DNA from: Candidatus Pantoea formicae
GTDB taxonomy: Bacteria > Pseudomonadota > Gammaproteobacteria > Enterobacterales > Enterobacteriaceae
DNA: 64,000 bases
Assembly: GCF_011752625.1 (NCBI RefSeq)
Contig: NZ_VWXD01000002.1
Span: 1 to 64,000, forward strand
Direction: 5' to 3'
Shown: positions 56,840 through 64,000 of the stretch, in pieces
Layout: every line of letters starts with the position of its first letter
Numbering within the stretch: position 1 is the first letter of the stretch
The notes under the pieces: generated by a model
The model's database searches: none
What the model was told of the DNA's origin: nothing
Seen by the model: only the letters and a program-made list of their open reading frames with translations
Made by a program: the position numbers and the translations under genes

Positions 56840-58360
56840 TTAGAAGAAACCGAGGGGCTGGGTGCTGTAGCTCACCAGCAAGTTTTTGGTTTGCTGGTAA
56901 TGATCGAGCATCATTTTGTGGGTTTCGCGACCAATCCCGGACTTTTTGTAACCACCAAACGCCGCATGCGCTGGATAAAGGTGATAACAGTTGGTCCAGA
57001 CACGCCCTGCTTTGATCGCACGGCCCATGCGATAGGCGCGGTTGATATCACGGGTCCAGACGCCAGCGCCCAGTCCGTAGATCGAGTCATTGGCGATGGC
57101 AAGGGCTTCCGCTTCATCTTTGAAGGTCAGCACACCGACCACCGGTCCAAAGATCTCCTCCTGGAAGACACGCATGCTGTTGTCGCCTTTCAGCAGCGTG
57201 GGCTGGATGTAGTAGCCGCTATCGAAAGCTTCACCGATTTTCTCCACGCCGCCACCGTGCAGCACCTGTGCACCCTCTTTCTGCGCGATTTCCAGATAAG
57301 AGAGGATTTTGTCGAACTGCTGCTGCGACGCCTGAGCGCCAATCATGGTTTCGGTATCCAGCGGATCGCCGCGCTTGATGGTTTTAATACGTTTCATGAC
57401 GGCCGCCATAAACGGCTCAAAGATCGATTCCTGTACCAGCGCACGGGACGGACAGGTACAGACCTCACCTTGGTTAAGGAAACCGAGCACCACGCCTTCT
57501 GCCGCTTTCTCGATAAAGCTCTCTTCCGCATCCATGATGTCTTCAAAGAAGATATTCGGCGATTTACCGCCCAACTCGACGGTGGATGGAATCAGGCTTT
57601 TCGCCGCCAGTTCGAGAATGTGACCACCCGTCGCAGTTGAACCAGTAAAGGCGATTTTGGCGATGCCCGGATGCGATGCCAGCGCCTCACCGGCTTCTTT
57701 ACCGTAGCCGTGCACCACGTTAATCACGCCTGGTGGCACCAAATCTTTGATCACTTCCATAAACAGCGTAATCGACAGCGGCGTTTGCTCTGCCGGTTTC
57801 AACACCACGCAGTTACCGGCACCTAATGCTGGCGCCAGCTTCCACGCCGCCATTAACAGTGGGAAGTTCCACGGGATGATTTGCCCCACCACGCCCAGCG
57901 GTTCGTGGAAGTGGTAAGCCGCAGTGAATTCATCGATCTCAGCCGCCGTCCCCTCTTGCGCACGCACGCAGCCAGCGAAATAGCGGAAGTGATCGACGGC
58001 CAGCGGCAGGTCTGCAGCCAGCGTTTCACGTACCGGCTTGCCGTTATCCCAGGTTTCGTTGACCGCGATATATTCCAGTTTTTCTTCCAGACGATCGGCG
58101 ATTTTCAGCAGCACCAGCGAGCGAGCCTGCGGTGAGGTTTTGCCCCAGGCATCAGCGGCCGCCTGTGCGGCCGCTACGGCGTTATCGATATCGGCCTTAT
58201 CGGAACGCGGAAACTCACCAATGGTGGAGCCATTGATCGGTGTGGTGTTGACGAAGTAGTTACCGTTCACCGGCGCAACAAATTCGCCGTTGATAAAGTT
58301 GCCATAACGCGATTGCAGAGTGATGAGAGAACCTTGTTCTCCCGGAGCAGCGTAACGCAT
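56840..58360 (-). CDS. NAD(P)-dependent aldehyde dehydrogenase (AldB/ExaC-like)
   Basis: A 506-residue tetrameric-type ALDH with the active-site Glu in [12 protein letters not shown], the catalytic Cys in [10 protein letters not shown] and the cofactor loop FTGSTATGG. The opening and ending resemble AldB and ExaC proteins that oxidise acetaldehyde and related short aldehydes. AAGGAGAAACACC precedes the ATG. No alcohol dehydrogenase is adjacent, so the aldehyde source is unknown. Confidence 0.9.
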   Translation of the reverse strand: MRYAAPGEQGSLITLQSRYGNFINGEFVAPVNGNYFVNTTPINGSTIGEFPRSDKADIDNAVAAAQAAADAWGKTSPQARSLVLLKIADRLEEKLEYIAVNETWDNGKPVRETLAADLPLAVDHFRYFAGCVRAQEGTAAEIDEFTAAYHFHEPLGVVGQIIPWNFPLLMAAWKLAPALGAGNCVVLKPAEQTPLSITLFMEVIKDLVPPGVINVVHGYGKEAGEALASHPGIAKIAFTGSTATGGHILELAAKSLIPSTVELGGKSPNIFFEDIMDAEESFIEKAAEGVVLGFLNQGEVCTCPSRALVQESIFEPFMAAVMKRIKTIKRGDPLDTETMIGAQASQQQFDKILSYLEIAQKEGAQVLHGGGVEKIGEAFDSGYYIQPTLLKGDNSMRVFQEEIFGPVVGVLTFKDEAEALAIANDSIYGLGAGVWTRDINRAYRMGRAIKAGRVWTNCYHLYPAHAAFGGYKKSGIGRETHKMMLDHYQQTKNLLVSYSTQPLGFF

Positions 58361-58892
58361 GGTGTTTCTCCTTGCGGGACAGAGTGGCGAATAACAACTA
58401 TGAAACCTGTTATTAACATTGATCGATCAATGTCAGCCTGTCAGATCGCACGGTTGGAAACTGTGACCGCGCCGAAGGAAAATCCTGGGATTGTAGGTTT
58501 GAGATTTAGCAGAGGTGTTAAACCAAGGTTGTCATTGAAAGAAAAGCATTCGTCAGAACAGTTTTCGGTCATACATAAATGGCAACCCTTCGACGATCGT
58601 GCGGCATTTTCGGTCGCCATAAATGGCAACCCTACGACCATTGTGCGGGACTTTCGGTCACCATAAATGGTAACCCTACGACTAACGTGCACGGTTTCGG
58701 TTGTCATACATGCCAACCCGAACGTCCTCGTGCACGATTTTCGTAGGGTGCGCATTTATGCGCATCTGAAATACGCGAGAACCTCCCGCTTCGCTGCGGA
58801 TAATTCCGAGTTTTAGCCCGAATGAAGCGAAAAGCGAAACAACCGCGCTGAATAAGGTCAATATGAAACAGGACACTAATCAGGAGAAAGAG
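58361..58892. other. 532-bp region between divergent genes, mainly repeats
   Basis: It contains the aldehyde dehydrogenase promoter region at the left, and the REP-type array from 58562 to 58768. No coding capacity is supported. The methyltransferase ribosome-binding site is at the right end. Confidence 0.5.
58562..58768. repeat. array of REP-like palindromic units, period about 44 bp
   Basis: Four direct units begin TTTCGG at about 58562, 58607, 58651 and 58694, each with a palindrome then CCC(T/G)(A/T)CGA, and a fifth, inverted unit (GTAGGGTGCGCATTTATGCGCATC) ends the array. Unit stems differ but stay paired: GCCAT/ATGGC in unit 2 becomes ACCAT/ATGGT in unit 3. The array is probably a REPIN-type tandem expansion. 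Confidence 0.8.
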
Positions 58893-59456
58893 ATGTTGGC
58901 TTCAGCCCTGACGTTAATGCGCGCCAAAGCGAACTTTGTTCAACAATTTATTCGGAACCCGCGCAAGATGGGCAGCATCACGCCCTCTTCTGCCGCGCTA
59001 TGCCGTACCATGTGCGATGCCGTCAATTGGGACCACAGCCTGCGCGTGGCTGAACTAGGAGCAGGTGACGGTGTGCTGACGCGTCACATCCTGGCGAGGA
59101 TGTCTCCACAGGCTCAGTTAGACGTGTTTGAAATTAGCCCGGAACTGGTTAAGAACCTGCGCGGCTGGACTGATCCGCGCATGCAGGTACGCGCCTGCTC
59201 CGCCGAGTATCTGTCCGGCGAATATGATGTGATTTTTTCCGGGTTACCGCTGTTATCCCTGCCACCGGATACCCGCGAAGCCATCCTCAGTGCGGTGCAT
59301 GATGTGCTGGGCCCGCGTGGTGTATTTGTGCAGTTCCAGTACACCTCGCTCACCCAGCCGACACTGTCACGCTACTTCACCTGGCAGCGTCAACGGGTGC
59401 TTAAAAACATGCCGCCCGCGTGGGTTTATCGCTGCACCCGGCACTACGCGCCCTGA
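58893..59456 (+). CDS. class I SAM-dependent methyltransferase (PmtA/KsgA-like)
   Basis: About 187 residues. The motif VAELGAGDGVLTRHIL near residue 60 is the SAM loop, followed by FEISPEL (acidic ribose contact) and FSGLPLLSLP near the catalytic position. The layout matches small phospholipid N-methyltransferase/rRNA-dimethylase-like proteins; the substrate is not certain. ATG 58893 is preferred for its AGGAG 6 bases upstream; ATG 58863 would add ten hydrophilic residues. It overlaps the convergent amidotransferase gene by 13 bp. Confidence 0.8.
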   Translation: MLASALTLMRAKANFVQQFIRNPRKMGSITPSSAALCRTMCDAVNWDHSLRVAELGAGDGVLTRHILARMSPQAQLDVFEISPELVKNLRGWTDPRMQVRACSAEYLSGEYDVIFSGLPLLSLPPDTREAILSAVHDVLGPRGVFVQFQYTSLTQPTLSRYFTWQRQRVLKNMPPAWVYRCTRHYAP

Positions 59457-60163
59457 GCTTGCACGCGCGGCTGCGGCCGCGTTTGCCGCCAGAATCGGCG
59501 CAACAGTTCGCGCGACCAATCCTCTCCACTCACTTCTGCACCATCATCACCGATGCCAGCCGGTAAGCAGGCTGTCATGATGTCACGGGTGAATTCCGGG
59601 TGAAACTGCACGGAGAGTACCTGCGGGGAGTAACGCAAAATCTGGCAGCTATCGAGATCAGAACGCGCCAGTACCTCGGCGTGCGGCGGCGGTGTGATTA
59701 CCGACTGGCGATGTGAAAGCCACGCCTGAAACGTCTCGGGCAACGGGGCTAACCAGGGATCGCGGCTCGTATTGTGCGTCAGCGTTTTTAGACCGCGCTC
59801 CCAGCCATTCGGGTTATCACCCACTTTGCCACCCAGTGCATACGCCATCAGCTGGTGCCCGTAACAGACCCCAAGCAACGGCAGTTCAGCCTCAAGCGCG
59901 CCGCGAATCCATGCGGCGGTGCGCTCACTCCAGTCGGCGTGATCGGTCACCATCGCCCAAGAGCCGCTGAGGATTGCACCGCAGACACGATCAAACGCCG
60001 GGAGTTCTTCACCCAGATGGGGACGCACAATCACGTAGTCTTCAGGCAGCAATTGCAGCGCATCAATAAACCAGACGGGTTGTTCACCAATTTGCGCCAC
60101 AACCTGTGGGGGTGGCACTTCGAGTTGAATCAGAGCAAGAGGTAACGCGCGGGTGTGTATCAT
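59444..60163 (-). CDS. class I glutamine amidotransferase-like protein
   Basis: A 239-residue GATase1 domain protein of the GMP-synthase-like type, with nucleophile Cys in GVCYGHQLMAYALGG, and the His-Glu of the triad in VQFHPEF. There is no synthetase domain, so it is a stand-alone glutaminase or a gamma-glutamyl hydrolase-like enzyme. The start is ATG 60163 (AAGGA 10 bases upstream); a GTG at 60205 is less likely. Confidence 0.87.
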   Translation of the reverse strand: MIHTRALPLALIQLEVPPPQVVAQIGEQPVWFIDALQLLPEDYVIVRPHLGEELPAFDRVCGAILSGSWAMVTDHADWSERTAAWIRGALEAELPLLGVCYGHQLMAYALGGKVGDNPNGWERGLKTLTHNTSRDPWLAPLPETFQAWLSHRQSVITPPPHAEVLARSDLDSCQILRYSPQVLSVQFHPEFTRDIMTACLPAGIGDDGAEVSGEDWSRELLRRFWRQTRPQPRVQAQGA

Positions 60164-60355
60164 TCCGAATTCATTCCTTAACGGAGTCAGCTTTCGGACA
60201 TCCACTTTGACAGGAAATCAGTGACCTGTCTTATTTTTTTCCTGCATAAGCTCATGCTGTATTGAAAAAAATTTTGCACAATGTCACAGAAGTGCACGGC
60301 TTCGTGCCATGATTAGCCAGTGATAACTCCCCCCTTTCATGTGAAGGATAACATT

Positions 60356-61240
60356 GTGGCAGTGCGGCATTTCTTTATGGTTCTGATGGTGGTCTCCATC
60401 TGGGCGTTCAATAACGTTGCGGTGAAGTGGGGATTACTGGAACTTCCACCGCTGTTTCTTACCTGGATGCGTTTTGTCGTCGTGGCGATTGTCTTGGTGC
60501 CTTTCTGTCGCATCACGCGTGAACAACTGCCGTGGCTGCTCACTCTCGCCTTCACCTTTGGCTTTATGCACTTCTCGTTGCTGTTCGTCGGCATGCGCTA
60601 TACCGATGCCGGAACCGGTGCAATCGTGGTGCAACTGGGTACGCCGATTGCCATGCTGCTGGCGATGCTGGTGCTGAAAGAGAAGCTTCGCTTAGTGCAA
60701 CTCTTTGGTATCGCCGTCTCGCTAAGCGGTGTTGCAGTGTTGTCAGGCAGCCCAACCATTCCCGCATGGTGGGTGCTGTGCATTCTGCTGTGCAGTGCCT
60801 TTGGTTGGGCCATCAGCAATATGATCGTCAAGAAATCACCGCCGATTAAGCCGCTCACGCTTACCGGCTGGATCTCGTTTCTCGCCGTGCCGATTGTCGG
60901 TGCCGCCTCCTGGCTCACTGAGTCGCAGCAGTTTTATGCACTGAGCCATGCCGGCTGGCGTGGTTGGTTTGGCATTCTGTATAGCGCGCTGGCCTCATCC
61001 ATTGTGGCCTATACCCTGTGGTACGCACTGCTGAAAAAGTACAACGTCAATCTGATCATGCCCTACTCCTTACTCACCCCCGTGTTGGCGGTATTAATGG
61101 GTGTGCTGGTACTGGGTGACAGCATGAACAGCTTTAAGATTCTTGGGGCTTCACTCGTAGTGTTAGGCACTGCCATTGCAGTCATCAATCTCCGTAACTT
61201 ACGTATGCACGCGCGTTTTCCTCGGTTGCGTCGCCGTTAA
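60356..61240 (+). CDS. EamA/DMT-family inner-membrane exporter
   Basis: A 294-residue protein with ten predicted membrane spans in two EamA repeats (about residues 10-130 and 145-285). The second repeat includes YTLWYALLKKYNVNLIMPYSLLTPVLAVL. It resembles metabolite exporters such as E. coli EamA. GTG 60356 with AAGGA about 9 bases upstream is chosen; another GTG lies at 60320. The substrate is unknown. Confidence 0.85.
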   Translation: MAVRHFFMVLMVVSIWAFNNVAVKWGLLELPPLFLTWMRFVVVAIVLVPFCRITREQLPWLLTLAFTFGFMHFSLLFVGMRYTDAGTGAIVVQLGTPIAMLLAMLVLKEKLRLVQLFGIAVSLSGVAVLSGSPTIPAWWVLCILLCSAFGWAISNMIVKKSPPIKPLTLTGWISFLAVPIVGAASWLTESQQFYALSHAGWRGWFGILYSALASSIVAYTLWYALLKKYNVNLIMPYSLLTPVLAVLMGVLVLGDSMNSFKILGASLVVLGTAIAVINLRNLRMHARFPRLRRR

Positions 61241-61287
61241 ATCGACTCTGCTATGCTTGAGTCTCGCGCGTTTTCCGGAGACTCATT

Positions 61288-62649
61288 ATGGATACTCAAT
61301 CTGCTGCCGCGTTATGGCAGCAACTGTGGCAGGGATTGCGGGGTGCGGATCAATGTCCTGCACTCACCTTTCTCCAGGCCGACACCTTCTCCTCGGCTTT
61401 TGCCGTCAGCGAATTGGCCGCCACCAGCATCGGGCTGGCGAGCCAGGCACTGAGCGATTTACTCGGCCAATCGACTCCGGTTAGCGTCAATGTGCGACTC
61501 GCCTCGCGTTGGTTTCAACACAGCCTAACGCCGCTCAATCGCCCACCAGCAGCGTTGTGGGACCCCTTCGCCGGCGATTACGTCACCACGGATGGTTGGA
61601 TCCGTCTGCACACTAATGCGCCGCATCATCGTGCGGCGATGGAGCGGGTATTGGGACAGCAGGCCGATCGCAGCGCACTCGCGCATGTCGTCGCAACGTG
61701 GCAGGCTGCAGCGCTCGAACAAACGGTGGTCGATGCAGGAGGCTGTGCTGCACAGATGCGCAGCGAACAGCAGTGGCAACAACATCCGCAAGGCATGGCG
61801 GTTAACAGTGAAGCACTCATCGCCCAGCAGGCCACTGGAGAGGCACCCACCCCCGGCTGGGCGCTGCCCACGGCACGCCCTCTGCTAGGCATACGAGTAC
61901 TGGATCTCACGCGTATTATTGCCGGCCCGGTGTGCACTCGCTTTCTGGCCAGCCTCGGCGCAGAAGTGTTACGCATCGATCCCTTCGGCTGGGAAGAACC
62001 CACGCTGGAAGAGGAAATGACCTGCGGTAAACGTTGTGCCCGGCTTGACCTGAAATCCAAAGCGGGACGCGAGCAGTTGTGTGACCTTATCAAACATGCT
62101 GATGTATTGGTGCATGGCTATCGTGCCGATGCGTTAGCGAAGCTGGGGTTGGATGCTGACACACGGCGCTTACTCGCGCCCGGTTTAGTGGACGTGAGCC
62201 TCAATGCGTGGGGCTGGAGCGGCCCGTGGCGGAATCGGCGTGGCTTCGATAGCCTGGTGCAAATGGGCTGTGGGATCGCAGAACGCGGTAGCGTCTGGCA
62301 AGGCAACAACAAGCCCACCCCGTTACCGGTACAGGCGCTCGATCATGCCACCGGCTACATGATGGCGGCCGCCGTGCTGGAGGGTTTGCGCCAACGACGT
62401 GAGAATCATGTGGGCTGGCAGGCGCGTTTGTCTTTGGCACGCACCGCTCGACTGTTGCAACAGCACGGCGCTGCGCCTCAGCAGCCACAAACTGGAATTC
62501 ACTCGCAGCAAGATGATGTAGTTAGCACCATTGAGATTAATGCATGGGGAATTGCGCAGAGGTTGCGTGCCGCTGCCTATGTGCCCGGCACGCCAATGAT
62601 CTGCGCCACGCCGGGCGTAAAGCTCGGCAGCAGCGCAGCCAGTTGGTAA
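61288..62649 (+). CDS. family III CoA-transferase with apparently permuted domains
   Basis: A 453-residue CaiB/BaiF-family protein. The opening motif of normal family members (LGIRVLDLTRIIAGPVCTR) appears only near residue 204. The catalytic Asp is in GFDSLVQMGCG (about residue 316). The preceding part (about 90-180; VTTDGWIRLHTNAPHHRAAMERVLG) looks like the C-terminal small domain of other CaiB proteins. So the usual halves appear in reverse order. It would transfer CoA between acids; the substrate is unknown. GGAG lies 7 bases before the ATG. Confidence 0.82.
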   Translation: MDTQSAAALWQQLWQGLRGADQCPALTFLQADTFSSAFAVSELAATSIGLASQALSDLLGQSTPVSVNVRLASRWFQHSLTPLNRPPAALWDPFAGDYVTTDGWIRLHTNAPHHRAAMERVLGQQADRSALAHVVATWQAAALEQTVVDAGGCAAQMRSEQQWQQHPQGMAVNSEALIAQQATGEAPTPGWALPTARPLLGIRVLDLTRIIAGPVCTRFLASLGAEVLRIDPFGWEEPTLEEEMTCGKRCARLDLKSKAGREQLCDLIKHADVLVHGYRADALAKLGLDADTRRLLAPGLVDVSLNAWGWSGPWRNRRGFDSLVQMGCGIAERGSVWQGNNKPTPLPVQALDHATGYMMAAAVLEGLRQRRENHVGWQARLSLARTARLLQQHGAAPQQPQTGIHSQQDDVVSTIEINAWGIAQRLRAAAYVPGTPMICATPGVKLGSSAASW

Positions 62650-63210
62650 TTAAGCTTTTTCGTCGTCGCCTTCGTTCAGCTCATCGTACATGGCCTGAAT
62701 AGCTTCACGGCTTAACGCTGCCAGCGTACGGTAAAACGCGCTGGTGGCGTGCGCTTCTACTTTCCCGAGGAACGCACCGCACCATGGCAGCAGATAGTCG
62801 TCGAACAGCGCCAGTTGTGCAGCGGACTCATCCTCCGCTGACTGATCTTCCAACCAAGAGGCGGCCAGCAGCAGCACGCCAAAGTGATCGGCAGGTGCCT
62901 CGCTTAACGGCATACCCCGTGAAGTCAGGAACGCACGGATCTCTTCCTCTTTCGGTCCGTTTGGCCACTGCGATGCGTAAGGCGGCACGCTGCATTCGCT
63001 CCCCACAAACAGCGCATTGTAATCAGACGCCAATGCCTGTGGATCGCTATTCTGCTGCAAACGCGTCAACAGCTCATCCTGCTCCAGCGGCCACTGGTCT
63101 TTCAGCTTGCCTTCACGCAGCACGGTGAATAGCGGCACTAACAGCGGATCTTGTGGCTGGCGGTTGAACAGCGAGCCGATGACGCGACAGAGAATGGAAA
63201 ACTCATTCAT
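62650..63210 (-). CDS. ycdY: YcdY, TorD-family chaperone
   Basis: A 186-residue all-helical protein of the TorD/DmsD family (YNALFVGSECSVPPYASQWPNGPKEEEIRAFL contains the conserved E-x-x-x-x-P-Y-x-S segment). In E. coli YcdY assists zinc insertion into the phosphatase YcdX. It lies 26 bp downstream of ycdX, as in E. coli. Confidence 0.92.
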   Translation of the reverse strand: MNEFSILCRVIGSLFNRQPQDPLLVPLFTVLREGKLKDQWPLEQDELLTRLQQNSDPQALASDYNALFVGSECSVPPYASQWPNGPKEEEIRAFLTSRGMPLSEAPADHFGVLLLAASWLEDQSAEDESAAQLALFDDYLLPWCGAFLGKVEAHATSAFYRTLAALSREAIQAMYDELNEGDDEKA

Positions 63211-63236
63211 GCAACAGAATTCCTTGAGGCAAAAAG

Positions 63237-63974
63237 TTAAAAGTCTGCAAATTCAGCAATATGCTTGCCAGTACGCTGTTCGAGGAAATCGAGCAGACGG
63301 CGTGGCGTGACATTTAACACGCGATCTTCTGGAAAATCCACCTCGCGCGTAATACGGATGCAGTGTTCAAAGTGACCCAGCGTGAAGGCGGTATGTGAAT
63401 CAGAGCCAAAGGCCAGGCGCCCGCCCGCATCACGCACCGCTTCGGCTATCGCGCGGCAGTTCGGTTCACTACCGGGGCGTGAATGGGTAAAGGAGGAGTT
63501 GTTAATCTCCAGCGCGACATCATAATGCGCGGCCGCTTCCGCAATCGCACGGATATCAACGGGAAATTTTGGATTGCCTGGGTGAGAAATAATGTGCACC
63601 AACCCACCCGCCATTGCCGCAATCATCGCTTCTGTGTGATGGGCCTTGTCACGTGGCGCGTAAACTGGCTCGTGGAAACCGGCCACAATCAAGTCCAGCG
63701 CATCCAGCATCGGCCCACTGCAATCAATCTCACCCTGCTGATTTTTGATGTTGGCTTCAATGCCACGTAACACACCCACGCCATCAATCACGCGCGGCCA
63801 GATGCGCATATTAACGAAGTGCCAGTAGTGCGGTGCATCGGCCATATCCGGGCCGTGATCGGTGATAGCAAACAACTTCAAGCCATTCTGTTTCGCCTGC
63901 ACCACATAATCATGCAGTGTGCTGTAAGCGTGGGTACTGGCAACGGTGTGCATATGCAAATCGACGGGATACAT
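63237..63974 (-). CDS. ycdX: YcdX, PHP-domain zinc phosphatase
   Basis: A 245-residue PHP-fold protein with metal-binding motifs [31 protein letters not shown] and FGSDSHTAF. It binds a trinuclear zinc site in E. coli and has phosphatase activity; linked to swarming motility there. The start is ATG 63974 with AGGAGAAGAGG just upstream. The ycdXY pair is probably one transcript. Confidence 0.94.
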   Translation of the reverse strand: MYPVDLHMHTVASTHAYSTLHDYVVQAKQNGLKLFAITDHGPDMADAPHYWHFVNMRIWPRVIDGVGVLRGIEANIKNQQGEIDCSGPMLDALDLIVAGFHEPVYAPRDKAHHTEAMIAAMAGGLVHIISHPGNPKFPVDIRAIAEAAAHYDVALEINNSSFTHSRPGSEPNCRAIAEAVRDAGGRLAFGSDSHTAFTLGHFEHCIRITREVDFPEDRVLNVTPRRLLDFLEQRTGKHIAEFADF

Positions 63975-64000
63975 CCTCTTCTCCTGACACTAAGTGAATT

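Noticed and set aside
56762..57640. A 292-residue open frame opposite the aldehyde dehydrogenase
   Set aside because: Antisense shadow of a conserved enzyme; no start signal or recognisable domain.
58562..58768. CRISPR array
   Set aside because: Units are about 44 bp apart but have no constant repeat and unique spacer pattern; variation occurs inside paired stems and one unit is inverted, fitting REP-like elements. No cas gene is present.

Overview
The window looks like chromosome from an enterobacterium of the Pantoea/Erwinia type. This is inferred from gene content and order: flhDC-motAB-cheAW-(three receptors)-cheRBYZ, otsBA, ycdXY, dcuSR, umuDC and proP, mostly dense and ordinary operons. 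No rRNA, tRNA, CRISPR array, phage or intact insertion sequence was seen.

Layout. 1-3760: a possible gene end, a secreted alpha/beta hydrolase, a convergent AraC-type regulator with a membrane N-terminus, and a YchO-like inverse autotransporter. 3971-9851: a leftward six-gene sugar/polyol ABC operon (two SDR dehydrogenases, binding protein, DUF2291 lipoprotein, ATPase, permease), with a divergent DeoR/GlpR-type regulator starting at a TTG (10228). 11095-25358: the motility and chemotaxis block, all leftward. The flhDC promoter region has a perfect CRP site and an RcsAB-like box, and each of the three receptors has its own sigma-28-type promoter. 26303-28525: otsBA. 29039-36000: small unknown genes, two GNAT acetyltransferases, a YeiH transporter and umuDC with a LexA box. 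36140-41887: a LysR regulator, a galactarate/L-talarate dehydratase-type enolase, a GudP/GarP-like hexarate transporter, and proP. 42148-44618: two small unknown membrane-protein genes (one apparently frameshifted), a P-loop kinase, a flavin reductase and msrA.

The most coherent accessory module is 44848-54988: dcuS-dcuR, a cytosolic apbE flavin transferase, a 926-residue OYE/FMN_bind/FAD fusion resembling the soluble NADH:fumarate reductase of Klebsiella, a DASS-family di/tricarboxylate carrier and a class I fumarase. The divergent region between the reductase and the carrier holds one perfect and one near-perfect FNR box. Read together, this is an anaerobic C4-dicarboxylate uptake, dehydration and reduction pathway, sensed by DcuS, gated by FNR, and matured by ApbE through covalent FMN attachment.

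55068-63974: a 54-residue acidic small ORF, a periplasmic arylsulfotransferase-like protein, an aldehyde dehydrogenase, a methyltransferase, a glutamine amidotransferase, a DMT exporter, a CoA-transferase with apparently permuted domain order, and ycdY/ycdX. Intergenic palindromic elements related to one another lie at 15989-16098, 44632-44801 and 58562-58768. They look like a REP-type family, and their stems show compensatory changes.
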